A DNA stretch of 30,851 nt, taken from NCBI GenBank assembly GCA_040775095.1, contig JAXGTD010000036.1:1-30851 (forward strand). Reading direction: 5' to 3'. This DNA is from JAXGTD01 sp040775095. GTDB taxonomy: Bacteria > Pseudomonadota > Gammaproteobacteria > Chromatiales > Chromatiaceae. The notes beneath the pieces were generated by a model. It had not been told where the DNA came from. It saw only the letters and a list, made by a program, of their open reading frames with translations, and made no database searches. The translations under genes were made by a program, and so were the position numbers. Of this stretch, positions 14,095 through 22,564 are shown piece by piece; positions within the stretch are counted from its first letter, which is position 1; each line of letters starts with the position of its first letter.

Positions 14095-16143
14095 CTACGC
14101 CGGCGCCTGTGCCTCGGCAAGGGCCTGTGCTTGCTTCTTCGCGATCAGCTCTTGGTCGCATTTCGGGCAGAACTCGTGCTCGCCGGCGATGTAGCCGTGA
14201 TGTGGGCAGATGGAGAACACGGGCGTCACGGTCACGTAGGGTAGGCGGAAGTTCTCCAGTGAGCGTCGCACCAGGCGTTTGCACGCCTCCGTGGAGCTGA
14301 GCCTCTCGCTCATGTAGAGGTGCAGCACGGTGCCGCCGGTGTATTTCGACTGCAGCGTCTCCTGCATCGCCAGCGCGTGGAACGGGTCGTCGGTATAACC
14401 GGCGGGAAGCTGCGAGGAGTTGGTGTAGTAGGGCGCCTGCGCGGTGCCGGACTGGAGGATATCGGGGAAGCGCTTCCTGTCCTCCTTGGCGAACCGATAG
14501 GTGGTGCCCTCCGCCGGCGTCGCCTCGAGGTTGTACATGTGGCCGGTCTCCTCCTGGAACTGGACCATGCGCTCGCGTACATGATCCAGCAGCCGACAGG
14601 CGAAGGCCTGGCCCCAGTCGCTGGTGATGTCCTCGGCGTCGTCCGTGAAGTTGCGGATCATCTCGTTGATGCCATTCACGCCGATGGTGCTGAAGTGGTT
14701 GCGCAGCGTACCGAGGTAGCGGCGGGTGTATGGAAACAGGCCGGCGTCCATATGGCGTTGGATCACCTTGCGCTTCAGCTCGAGGCTCTTTCTTGCCAGC
14801 TCCAGCAGTTCGTCGAGTCGGTCGAAAAGACCGCGCTCGTCCTCGCGGTGCGTGTAGCCGAGCCGCGCGCAATTGACGGTGACGACGCCCAGCGAGCCGG
14901 TCTGCTCCGCGGAGCCGAACAGGCCGTTGCCGCGCTTCAACAGCTCCCGAAGATCGAGCTGCAACCGGCAACACATGGAGCGCACCATGTTGGGCGAGAG
15001 CTCGGAGTTGATGAAGTTCTGGAAGTACGGCAGCCCGTACTTGGCGGTCATCCCGAACAGCCGCTCGGCGTTCTCGCTCTCCCAGGGAAAGTCCGGTGTG
15101 ATGTTGTAGGTCGGAATCGGGAAGGTGAAGATCCGGCCCTTGGCGTCGCCCTCGGTCATGACCTCGATGTAGGCACGGTTGATGAGATCCATCTCGGCCT
15201 GCAGGTCGCCGTAGGTGAAGGCCTGCTCCTGGCCACCGATCACCGGGACCTGCTCGCGCAGATCCTCCGGGCAGACCCAGTCGAAGGTGAGGTTCGTGAA
15301 GGGTGTCTGGCAGCCCCAACGCGACGGCACGTTCAGGTTGTAGATCAGTTCCTGGATGTACTGCTTGACGCGCGGGTAGTCGAGCGCGTCGATGCGCACG
15401 AAGGGCGCCATGTAGGTATCGAAGCTGGAGAAGGCCTGGGCGCCGGCCCACTCGTTCTGCAGCGTCCCGAGGAAGTTGACGATCTGTCCTATTGCGCTCG
15501 ACATGTGCCTGGGCGGGCCGGCCTCCACCTTGCCCGGGACGCCGTTGAGCCCTTCAGTCAGCAAGGTGCGCAGCGACCAGCCGGCACAGTAGCCGGCGAG
15601 CATGTCGAGGTCGTGGATGTGGATGTCGCCATCGCGGTGTGCCTGACCGACCTGGGGCGGGTAGACGTGGCTGAGCCAGTAGTTGGCGATCATCTTGCCC
15701 GAGGTGTTGAGGATCAACCCGCCCAGGGAGTAGCCCTGGTTGGCGTTGGCGGCCACGCGCCAGTCGGATCGGTCGAGGTATTCGTTGATCGAGCCGGCCA
15801 CATCAACCAGCGTGCGGCGGTCGGCGCGCAGCTTCGCGTGCTGCTCGCGATAGACGATATAGGCGCGCGCCGTCTCGAAATGGTTGGCACTGATCAGGGT
15901 CTGCTCGACGACATCCTGGATGCCCTCGATGTCGGGCGCCCGCTCGTCGCTGTAGCGATGGGCCAATACCTTGACCACCTGCCCGGTCAGCAGTGACGCC
16001 TCCAGCTCGCCGTACTCGCCGCTGTCACGGCCGGCGCGGAGGATGGCCGATTGGATCTTCGATGCATCGAACGCCACCTCCTGCCCGTCGCGCTTGCGGA
16101 TGCGGGTCGGCAGCGTTGCCAGGTTCGTCAGCGCACTACTCAT
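14095..16143 (-). CDS. nrdD: Anaerobic ribonucleoside-triphosphate reductase, large part
   Basis: A 682-residue class III ribonucleotide reductase body that reduces NTPs to dNTPs without oxygen. It begins with an ATP-cone allosteric domain (RIRKRDGQEVAFDASKIQSA) and contains catalytic-barrel segments such as GDIHIHDLDMLAGYCAGWSL, NLNVPSRWGCQTPFTNLTFD, GTLRNHFSTIGVNGINEM and SSQLPAGYTDDPF. The C-terminus has a Cys/His zinc site (CPHHGYIAGEHEFCPKC) and then ends with an Ala/Gln/Lys tail; the glycyl-radical loop is missing and is encoded by the next gene. I chose ATG 16143: the conserved region starts soon after, a G-rich site precedes it, and NrdR boxes lie immediately upstream, inside what a longer frame (from 16266) would translate. 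Confidence 0.93.
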   Translation of the reverse strand: MSSALTNLATLPTRIRKRDGQEVAFDASKIQSAILRAGRDSGEYGELEASLLTGQVVKVLAHRYSDERAPDIEGIQDVVEQTLISANHFETARAYIVYREQHAKLRADRRTLVDVAGSINEYLDRSDWRVAANANQGYSLGGLILNTSGKMIANYWLSHVYPPQVGQAHRDGDIHIHDLDMLAGYCAGWSLRTLLTEGLNGVPGKVEAGPPRHMSSAIGQIVNFLGTLQNEWAGAQAFSSFDTYMAPFVRIDALDYPRVKQYIQELIYNLNVPSRWGCQTPFTNLTFDWVCPEDLREQVPVIGGQEQAFTYGDLQAEMDLINRAYIEVMTEGDAKGRIFTFPIPTYNITPDFPWESENAERLFGMTAKYGLPYFQNFINSELSPNMVRSMCCRLQLDLRELLKRGNGLFGSAEQTGSLGVVTVNCARLGYTHREDERGLFDRLDELLELARKSLELKRKVIQRHMDAGLFPYTRRYLGTLRNHFSTIGVNGINEMIRNFTDDAEDITSDWGQAFACRLLDHVRERMVQFQEETGHMYNLEATPAEGTTYRFAKEDRKRFPDILQSGTAQAPYYTNSSQLPAGYTDDPFHALAMQETLQSKYTGGTVLHLYMSERLSSTEACKRLVRRSLENFRLPYVTVTPVFSICPHHGYIAGEHEFCPKCDQELIAKKQAQALAEAQAPA

Positions 16144-16189
16144 GGTGTTCCCCCCTCTCTCGACGGCGTCGCCGATAGCCTGCACGGAG

Positions 16190-16236
16190 ACACTAGATAT
16201 TGTGGTCGATATTCTGCGGAACGCAAGATATAGCCG
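16190..16236 (-). promoter_or_regulatory. Two NrdR boxes upstream of nrdD
   Basis: ACACTAGATATTGTGG (16190-16205) matches the NrdR consensus ACACWATATWTTGTGT at 14 of 16 positions; ACGCAAGATATAGCCG (16221-16236) matches at 10 of 16. They start 31 bp apart, the roughly three-turn spacing typical of paired NrdR sites, and lie 47-93 bp above the nrdD start. NrdR represses ribonucleotide reductase operons when (d)ATP is plentiful. Confidence 0.75.
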
Positions 16237-16519
16237 TTTCTCCGTGGCTACTCTGATCTGAGTCAATCAAACGTTGATTGGCCGGAGCCCGGGGCGCGTG
16301 GGTAACCTGGTCCACGGCCGCGGCGGCCGCGTGCCGGGCACCTCGCGTCGTCACCCGACGAGCAGATGGGGTTCCCGCGCCTGGGCCTGCTGGCGCGATC
16401 ACCGGGCTTGCTTGACACTAAGCGCCTGAATCTGGAGCATACCGGCCCCTTCTACCGACTATGCGTCGCGCGCCAGCCAACCGCCGCGAGCCGCCAGGAT
16501 TCATCGAGCAGACCCATCT
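16237..16519. other. Divergent intergenic region nrdD/miaB
   Basis: About 280 bp between the NrdR boxes and miaB. I see GC-rich sequence with no firm promoter for miaB and no gene. Confidence 0.4.
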
Positions 16520-17899
16520 ATGCCACGCAAGCTCTACATACAGACCTATGGCTGTCAGATGAACGAGTACGACTCCGCCCGGATTGCGGATCTACTGCGC
16601 GAGTCGCACGGCATCGAGCTCGTGGAACGGGCGGAAGACGCCGACGTGCTGTTGCTCAATACCTGCTCGATCCGCGAGAAGGCGCAGGAGAAGGTGTTCT
16701 CGCAGCTCGGGCGCTGGCGCCCCTGGAAGCGAGAGCGACCGGGGCTGGTGATCGGTGTTGGCGGCTGTGTCGCGAGCCAGGAAGGGGAGGCGATCCGCGA
16801 GCGGGCGCCCTACGTCGACCTCGTGTTCGGTCCGCAGACCCTTCACCGGCTGCCGCAGATGCTCGATGAGCTCGTGCGCCAGCAACGACCGCAGATTGAC
16901 GTGTCCTTTCCCGAGATCGAGAAGTTTGACTGTCTCCCGCGGCCGCGCGCCGACGGGCCGAGCGCGTTCGTGTCGATCATGGAAGGCTGCTCGAAGTACT
17001 GCACCTACTGCGTGGTGCCCTATACCCGTGGTGAGGAGGTCAGCCGGCCCTTCGACGACCTGATCGACGAGGTGGCGGGCCTGGCCGAGCAGGGCGTGCG
17101 CGAGGTCAACCTCCTCGGGCAGAACGTAAACGCCTATCGTGGCGCGATGCACGACGGGGAGATCGCCGATCTCGCGCTCCTGATCCGGTGGGTGGCGGCC
17201 ATCGACGGTATCGATCGGATCCGGTTCACCACATCACACCCCGTGGAATTCTCTGACGCGTTGATCGATGTCTATGCCGAGGTGCCCGAGCTGGTCAGCT
17301 TTCTGCACCTGCCGGTTCAAAGTGGCTCCGACCGGATCCTTTCGCTGATGAAGCGGGGGCATACGGCCATGGAGTACAAGGCCAAGATCCGACGGCTGCG
17401 CCAGGCCAGACCGGGCATCAGTGTCTCGTCGGATTTCATCGTTGGCTTCCCCGGCGAGACCGAGGCCGATTTCGACGCGACCCTGGCCTTGATCGAGGAG
17501 GTGGACTTCGATCAATCCTACAGCTTCATCTACAGTGCCCGCCCCGGCACGCCGGCCGCGGACTATCCCGACAACGTGACGCACGACGCGAAGAAACACC
17601 GGCTGGAGCGCCTGCAGCAGCGCATCAACAGCCATGCGCAGGCGATCAGCAGGCGCATGGTCGGCGGCGTCGAGCGGGTGCTGGTGGAGGGGCCGTCACG
17701 AAAAGATCCGTTCCAACTGGCGGGGCGCACCGAGAACAACCGCGTCGTGAACTTCAACGGCGATCGCTCGCTCATCGGCGGGTTTGTCGACCTGCGCATC
17801 ACGGATGCCCTGCCCAACTCGCTGCGCGGCGTGTTGGCGCATCCGTCCTTGGCTGGTTCGCGCCCCCTGTCGGACACCCTACCGTCTCCCGTGCGCTGA
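16520..17899 (+). CDS. miaB: tRNA-2-methylthio-N6-dimethylallyladenosine synthase
   Basis: A 459-residue methylthiotransferase acting on A37 of tRNAs that read UNN codons. The N-terminal UPF0004 domain holds the auxiliary-cluster cysteines in YIQTYGCQMNEYDS, LLNTCSIREKAQEKV and GVGGCVASQEG. The radical SAM motif C-x3-C-x2-C is in MEGCSKYCTYCVVPYTRG. The C-terminus (from about residue 375) is the TRAM domain. QMNEYDS and the EGCSKYCTYCVVPYTRG form distinguish MiaB from RimO. It opens the miaB-phoH-ybeY-corC operon, an order conserved across gammaproteobacteria; the phoH start follows its stop by 7 nt. Confidence 0.96.
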   Translation: MPRKLYIQTYGCQMNEYDSARIADLLRESHGIELVERAEDADVLLLNTCSIREKAQEKVFSQLGRWRPWKRERPGLVIGVGGCVASQEGEAIRERAPYVDLVFGPQTLHRLPQMLDELVRQQRPQIDVSFPEIEKFDCLPRPRADGPSAFVSIMEGCSKYCTYCVVPYTRGEEVSRPFDDLIDEVAGLAEQGVREVNLLGQNVNAYRGAMHDGEIADLALLIRWVAAIDGIDRIRFTTSHPVEFSDALIDVYAEVPELVSFLHLPVQSGSDRILSLMKRGHTAMEYKAKIRRLRQARPGISVSSDFIVGFPGETEADFDATLALIEEVDFDQSYSFIYSARPGTPAADYPDNVTHDAKKHRLERLQQRINSHAQAISRRMVGGVERVLVEGPSRKDPFQLAGRTENNRVVNFNGDRSLIGGFVDLRITDALPNSLRGVLAHPSLAGSRPLSDTLPSPVR

Positions 17900-17906
17900 A
17901 CCGGCC

Positions 17907-18929
17907 TTGACGACCCACCTCATCACCGTCGATTTCGTCCTCTCGCCCGAGGACAACGTTCGTTTGGCGAACCTCTGTGGTCAGCTGGATCAGCATCTGC
18001 GCCTGATCGAACGCCGACTCGGCGTGGAGATCAGCAACCGCGGCGTCAGTTTCCGGATCATCGGTGACCGTGTCGCAGCCGGTGTCGCCGAACGCGTGTT
18101 ACAGGATCTGTACGCCGTCGCCGGCGAGGAGGTCCTGTCTCCGGAGCGGGTGCATCTGCACCTGCAGGATTCGGGCATCGATGCCCTGATTGCCGACGAG
18201 GCCGAGCGGCTCCCGGAGATCGTGATCAAGACGCGCCGAGGACTGATCAAGGCGCGGGGACAGAACCAGCAAGCGTACCTGCACGCGATTCTCAAAGAGG
18301 ATATCAATTTTGGGGTGGGCCCCGCCGGTACCGGAAAGACCTATCTGGCCGTGGCCTGCGCCGTCGAGGCCCTGGAGACCGAACGGGTGCGTCGCGTGTT
18401 GTTGGTGCGCCCCGCGGTGGAGGCCGGCGAGAGACTCGGATTTCTGCCTGGTGATCTGGCGCAAAAGATCGACCCGTACCTGCGCCCACTGTACGATGCA
18501 CTGTTTGAGATGTTGGGGTTCGAGAAGGTCAATAAGCTCATCGAACGCAATGTCATCGAGGTTGCGCCGCTGGCCTATATGCGTGGCCGCACGCTCAACG
18601 ATGCCTTTATCATCCTCGATGAGGCGCAGAACACGACCCCGGAGCAGATGAAGATGTTTCTCACCCGGATCGGGTTTGGTTCCACCGCCGTGATCACCGG
18701 CGACGTGACGCAGGTCGACCTGCCGCGCGGACAGGCATCGGGGCTGCGGCAGGCGGTGGAGATCCTGCGCGACGTCGATGGCATCAGCTTTACCTTCTTC
18801 ACCGCTCGCGACGTCGTCAGGCACTCGCTGGTGCAACGGATCGTGAATGCCTATGAGCATTTTGACGGGCGGCGCGACCCCTCCGGCGTGGATGGGCGGG
18901 CCGACGGCAAGCGGGCATCGAGCAGCTGA
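17907..18929 (+). CDS. phoH: PhoH-like ATPase (YbeZ)
   Basis: A 340-residue P-loop NTPase of the PhoH/YbeZ family, linked to RNA handling and a partner of YbeY. Walker A GPAGTGKT and Walker B IILDEAQN are clear, with LVRPAVEAGERLGFLPGDL and TGDVTQVDLPRGQASGL between and after. The N-terminal domain (PEDNVRLANLCGQLDQHLRL, RRLGVEISNRG) matches YbeZ. I chose a TTG start at 17907: no ATG or GTG lies between the miaB stop and the conserved domain, and the longer frame from 17784 overlaps miaB with non-protein-like sequence. The Ser-rich C-terminus is variable in the family. 56 bp separate it from ybeY. Confidence 0.9.
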   Translation: MTTHLITVDFVLSPEDNVRLANLCGQLDQHLRLIERRLGVEISNRGVSFRIIGDRVAAGVAERVLQDLYAVAGEEVLSPERVHLHLQDSGIDALIADEAERLPEIVIKTRRGLIKARGQNQQAYLHAILKEDINFGVGPAGTGKTYLAVACAVEALETERVRRVLLVRPAVEAGERLGFLPGDLAQKIDPYLRPLYDALFEMLGFEKVNKLIERNVIEVAPLAYMRGRTLNDAFIILDEAQNTTPEQMKMFLTRIGFGSTAVITGDVTQVDLPRGQASGLRQAVEILRDVDGISFTFFTARDVVRHSLVQRIVNAYEHFDGRRDPSGVDGRADGKRASSS

Positions 18930-18985
18930 CACGAGGCTTGCTCCCGCGCACCCGAACCCGAGTGCCCTCTACATAGCCCGGTAAC

Positions 18986-19489
18986 ATGACGATGTCAGTG
19001 ATGCTCGATGTCCAGCGCGCGGCGAATGCGCCCGACCTGCCCCGGGGGGGGGAGCTCCAGCGCTGGGTCGAGGCCGCATTGTCCACGGTTGGCGCCGATC
19101 GGCCGGGAGGTCTGGAGCTCACCATCCGTTTCGTCGATGCCGACGAGGGCGCCGAGCTCAATCTGCGCTATCGTGGCCGCGATGCGCCGACCAACGTACT
19201 GGCGTTTCCATTCGAGGCGCCGCCGGGGACGGGCGAATGGCCTCTGATCGGGGATCTTGTGCTCTGTGTGCCCGTGGTTGTTCGCGAGGCAGCCGAGCAG
19301 CACAAGGAGGCATCCGCTCATTGGGCGCATTTGATTGTCCACGGCGTCTTGCACCTGCTCGGCCACGATCATCTCGAGCCCGCCGAGGCCGAGGCCATGG
19401 AGGCCCTGGAAACCGCCATCCTGGACAGGCTAGGATTTCCCCCACCTTACGAGGCAGAAACACACGTCGATGACGAGCGATCGAACTAG
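18986..19489 (+). CDS. ybeY: Endoribonuclease / rRNA maturation factor YbeY
   Basis: A 167-residue zinc-dependent RNase family protein needed for 16S rRNA 3'-end maturation and ribosome quality control. The metal site H-x3-H-x5-H is seen in HGVLHLLGHDH, and the conserved R-x-x-D-x-x-T-N-V-L-A-F-P-F segment is YRGRDAPTNVLAFPF. Length is normal. It overlaps corC by 20 nt, indicating coupled translation. Partner phoH lies just upstream. Confidence 0.95.
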   Translation: MTMSVMLDVQRAANAPDLPRGGELQRWVEAALSTVGADRPGGLELTIRFVDADEGAELNLRYRGRDAPTNVLAFPFEAPPGTGEWPLIGDLVLCVPVVVREAAEQHKEASAHWAHLIVHGVLHLLGHDHLEPAEAEAMEALETAILDRLGFPPPYEAETHVDDERSN

Positions 19490-20366
19490 CAACGGTTCGC
19501 GGCCGCGCGGCTGGCTGAAACGGATCGGCCAGCGGCTTGGCGGCGAGCCACAGGACAAGGAGCAGTTGCTCGAGGTACTGAAGGATTCTCAGGAGCGCGG
19601 ATTGCTCGATCGCGACGCCCTGAGCATGATCGAGGGCGTTCTGCAGGTCTCCGACCTGCGCGTGGGCGACATCATGATTCCCCGCGCCGAGATGGTCTAC
19701 GTGCGTCGCGATGACCCGCTCGAGCGAATCCTTGCCGTCGCGGTGGAATCGGCGCATTCGCGTTTCCCGGTCACCGGCGACGACAAGAGCGAGGTGGTGG
19801 GGATCCTGTTGGCGAAGGATCTGCTTCCACATGTCATGAATGGCGACCGCGGCGGCAACCGCAGGTCGTTCAACATGCGCGACCATCTGCGCAGCGCGGT
19901 CTTCGTTCCCGAGAGCAAGCGCCTCAACGTGCTGCTCAAGGAATTCCGCAGCAGCCGCAATCACATGGCGATCGTCGTCGACGAATACGGCACCGCGGCG
20001 GGGCTGGTCACCATTGAGGACGTCCTCGAACAGATCGTCGGCGACATCGAGGACGAGCACGACTTCGACGATGGCGCCTTCATCTTCAAGCGCGCGCATG
20101 ATGAATACACCGTCAAGGCGCGCACCAGCATCGAAGATTTCAACGACTACTTTGGATGCAATCTCGAGGATGATGAGTTCGACACCATCGGAGGATTGGT
20201 GGTGCATGCCTTCGGCCATCTGCCGACGCGTGGCGAGCGGACCGAGCTGGAGGGACTGCGCTTCACCGTGATGCGTGCGGACAGTCGTCGCGTCCATCTG
20301 CTCATGGTGCGGCCGCGACAGGCGCCGGCAAGCATGCGGCAGGAAGACCCATCCGGTGCCGGCTGA
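19470..20366 (+). CDS. corC: CBS-domain transporter-associated protein CorC
   Basis: A 298-residue cytoplasmic protein with two CBS domains (VGDIMIPRAEMVYVRRDD region and MAIVVDEYGTAAGLVTIEDV region) followed by a CorC/HlyC C-terminal transporter-associated domain (EYTVKARTSIEDFNDYFG, IGGLVVHAFGHLPTRGE). YbeX/CorC is linked to Mg/Co efflux and ribosome maturation. It closes the miaB-phoH-ybeY-corC cluster. In many gammaproteobacteria lnt (apolipoprotein N-acyltransferase) follows; here it does not. Confidence 0.93.
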   Translation: MTSDRTSNGSRPRGWLKRIGQRLGGEPQDKEQLLEVLKDSQERGLLDRDALSMIEGVLQVSDLRVGDIMIPRAEMVYVRRDDPLERILAVAVESAHSRFPVTGDDKSEVVGILLAKDLLPHVMNGDRGGNRRSFNMRDHLRSAVFVPESKRLNVLLKEFRSSRNHMAIVVDEYGTAAGLVTIEDVLEQIVGDIEDEHDFDDGAFIFKRAHDEYTVKARTSIEDFNDYFGCNLEDDEFDTIGGLVVHAFGHLPTRGERTELEGLRFTVMRADSRRVHLLMVRPRQAPASMRQEDPSGAG

Positions 20367-20838
20367 TTGGGGCGGGTGTACGGCCGCCGAGTCGGACAGG
20401 CACGCGCCCGACTGAGCCTGAACGGGCACGCCCCGTGGTCCGCCGTGATGCCGACCCACCTGTCGCCCCAACGTGAAACGCCGCGGCAGGATGGGCGCGG
20501 ATTGCCTCCAGCGACAATGAGCTGATTGTCCTGCGCCCCCGGGTGGCGCTGGTCCCGCCCTATTGCCGTGGCGCGCGAAGTGGCCGATGTGTGCCGGGGC
20601 GCTGGAGGGCGTGATGCTCTGATCGGCGGCGGTGGGCCAGGACTACCCATGCTCGATCTTGCGCAGCGAACGCCACGCCATTGAAGCCCAAAGCCTTGGG
20701 CTCAGCGGTATATCGTTTCGGAGATCGTGGGCCGCGGCGCGCGCCCGGCATTGGGATCGGGCCGGTGCGCGCCGGCCTGGTTCGTTGTCAGGATCGATCG
20801 CGGCGAGGCGGGCTCGCCGCCGATCGGCGACCTTTGCC
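20367..20838. other. Convergent intergenic region corC/prk
   Basis: About 470 bp between two converging genes. A GGCCGG-N6-CCGGCC hairpin at 20760-20777 could help stop transcription, but no T tract follows on either strand. Open frames are Arg/Pro-rich and not credible. The expected lnt gene is absent. Confidence 0.45.
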
Positions 20839-21729
20839 TCAGTCGCGGCGCGTCTCCATCATGCGCTCGATGATTGGCTGCAGGATCACCTCCATTGCAA
20901 AACCCATCTTGCCGCCAGGTACGACCATGGTGTTTCGCCGCGACATGAACGAGTCGTGGATCATGCTTAGCAGGTAGGGGAAGTCCACGTGCAGTCCTTG
21001 CGGATCCTTGAAGCGGATGATGACGAAACTCTCATCCGGGGTCGGGATATCGCGGGCAATGAACGGGTTGGACGTGTCGACCGTCGGTACACGCTGGAAG
21101 TTGATATCGGTGAGTGAGAACTGCGGCGTGACGTGACAGATGTAGTCCGGCATGCGGCGCATGATGGTGTCGACGATCGCCTCGGCGGAGTAACCGCGCT
21201 CGAGGTTGTCGCGATGGATCTTCTGAATCCATTCGAGGTTGACGATGGGCACAACGCCCACGCCGAGGTCGACATGCTCGGCGACGTTGTTGCCCTCGGT
21301 AACGACCATTCCGTGGAGACCCTCGTAGAAGAGCAGGTCGGTCCCGGAGGGCACGTCCTCCCAGGGCGTGAATTGGCCGGGTGCGAGCTCGGTACCGAGG
21401 CGGGCGTTGTGCTCCGCCGCCTCTTCATCACTATGCAGGTAATAGCGTTTCTTGCCGCCACCGGTCTCGCCGTAGGTGCGGAACAGCTCCTCGAGCAAGT
21501 CGAAGCGGTTGGCCTCGGGGCCGAAGTGGCTCAGGTTGCGGTGCTCTTCGTTGGCCTTGGCCATCTCCGTCTTCATTTCCTGGCGGTCGTAACGATGGAA
21601 ACTGTCGCCCTCAATCACGGCGGCGTTGATGCCATCGCGGTAGAAGATGTGCTCGAACGCACGCTTGACGGTCGTTGTACCTGCGCCAGAAGAGCCGGTG
21701 ACGGCGACGACTGGGTGTTTCTTCGACAT
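20839..21729 (-). CDS. prk: Phosphoribulokinase (type I)
   Basis: A 296-residue kinase that converts ribulose 5-phosphate to ribulose 1,5-bisphosphate, the Calvin-cycle step before Rubisco. The P-loop GSSGAGTTTVK is at residues 12-22. IEGDSFHRYDRQEMK and LFYEGLHGMVVTEGNNVAEH carry conserved residues, and HVDLGVGVVPIVNLEWIQKI is typical. Its length of about 290 residues and the sequence style match the octameric proteobacterial form (PrkB/CbbP), not the longer plant/cyanobacterial form, so it lacks CP12-type redox control. A GAGGAGC site precedes the ATG. It stands alone here, away from any cbbLS genes. No clear CbbR site is visible upstream. Confidence 0.96.
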   Translation of the reverse strand: MSKKHPVVAVTGSSGAGTTTVKRAFEHIFYRDGINAAVIEGDSFHRYDRQEMKTEMAKANEEHRNLSHFGPEANRFDLLEELFRTYGETGGGKKRYYLHSDEEAAEHNARLGTELAPGQFTPWEDVPSGTDLLFYEGLHGMVVTEGNNVAEHVDLGVGVVPIVNLEWIQKIHRDNLERGYSAEAIVDTIMRRMPDYICHVTPQFSLTDINFQRVPTVDTSNPFIARDIPTPDESFVIIRFKDPQGLHVDFPYLLSMIHDSFMSRRNTMVVPGGKMGFAMEVILQPIIERMMETRRD

Positions 21730-21888
21730 AGAGATGCTCCTCGTCTACGGGTTTTCGGTCTGCTCGGTCGGGTGTCGACGGCTGTGGCCGTTATGGCGGC
21801 CAGATGCACAAACAGACCGTTGTGGTCGGAATCGTCGCCCAAGGCGCTTGCTGTCAGATCATCTGCCGGCTCGCTCGTCTTTCCCTGA

Positions 21889-22036
21889 GGAAACGCTGAT
21901 CGAATGCCTGGCTCGCATTCGATCCGATCGCCAACCGGAGATTCGCTCTCCGATTCGCTCCATGTTCCGTCACGTGGGTGACCGAACATGCCAGGCCTCC
22001 CTGGCCCGGACGGAAAACGCTCTCGATCAGCGTTCC
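21889..22036 (+). repeat. Structured hairpin-rich repeat, copy B
   Basis: A 148-bp element bounded by imperfect terminal inverted repeats: GGAAACGCTGATCGA (21889-21903) and TCGATCAGCGTTCC (22023-22036). Inside are consecutive hairpins: 21898-21924 (10-bp perfect stem GATCGAATGC/GCATTCGATC), 21936-21952 (CGGAGA/TCTCCG), 21961-21990 (CATGTTC-C-GTCAC/GTGAC-C-GAACATG), 21991-22004 (CCAGG/CCTGG) and 22012-22036 (AACGCT/AGCGTT with flanking GG/CC). Same order and linkers as copy A at 10941-11093. It lies between prk and the sensor kinase, which diverge. Confidence 0.8.
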
Positions 22037-22564
22037 CCTAACCTCGTTGCCAGGTCGGCAGGCGGGCTGCCGGACCAGGCTCCTGGCATTTCCCGTCGAC
22101 AGCGTGCGAGCATCTCCCGCCGTTGGGGCAATGGTGCTCGGGCAATCACCTCGCCCGTGTGCGGCCCTCCCCTCGACTTGCAGGGGTGTCAGCGGGGCTT
22201 GTCGTACACCGTTTCGATGACAGGGAAACGAGAAAAAACAGGATCCGTTAATATACCACGATAGACCGTGTACGGAATTGCCCGCGGCGCCGGGACGGCA
22301 GGTCCCCGGGGTCGCTTCACCTGGATGGCGCGCAAGGGTCTCGAGGATCCGTAATGCAAGAAAGAGGCGTTGAGCATGCGGTGAAAGTCCGCTGTTTTGC
22401 CAGAAACATCGGCCGTCTGGTCGATGCCTGGTGTAGTCCAGTCCCCCTGGCACTGCCAGCCCAAGCGTTGGCGCTTGGTCGTTATGTTCCGGCGTTGGCG
22501 TGGCCGCGAGCACCACGGGCGGGTCGTCGGCTGGCGCGATGGCGCCGTGGGTTCTGGTGATCCC
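22037..22564. other. Leader region of the sensor kinase
   Basis: About 530 bp without a supported gene. An AT-rich patch at 22226-22260 may hold promoter elements, but no good pair is evident. Two adjacent hairpins lie about 85-120 bp above the kinase start: 22447-22459 (CTGGCA/TGCCAG) and 22461-22478 (CCAAGCG, loop TTGG, CGCTTGG). They could act as an attenuator or simply be part of a leader. Confidence 0.4.

Noticed and set aside
13769..15451. Long minus-strand frame through nrdD into the small radical protein, as one fused protein
   Set aside because: In that register the nrdD part is out of frame and not protein-like; only its last 64 codons from ATG 13963 are real.
20367..20838. Expected lnt gene after corC
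   Set aside because: No frame in either strand has membrane segments or Lnt motifs; the region is too short.
22370..22420. GCGGTGAAAGTCCGC resembles part of a cobalamin riboswitch
   Set aside because: The rest of the conserved core, such as a C-C-G-C-x-A-C-T-G-T box and flanking stems, is missing, and the downstream gene is a kinase with no cobalamin link.
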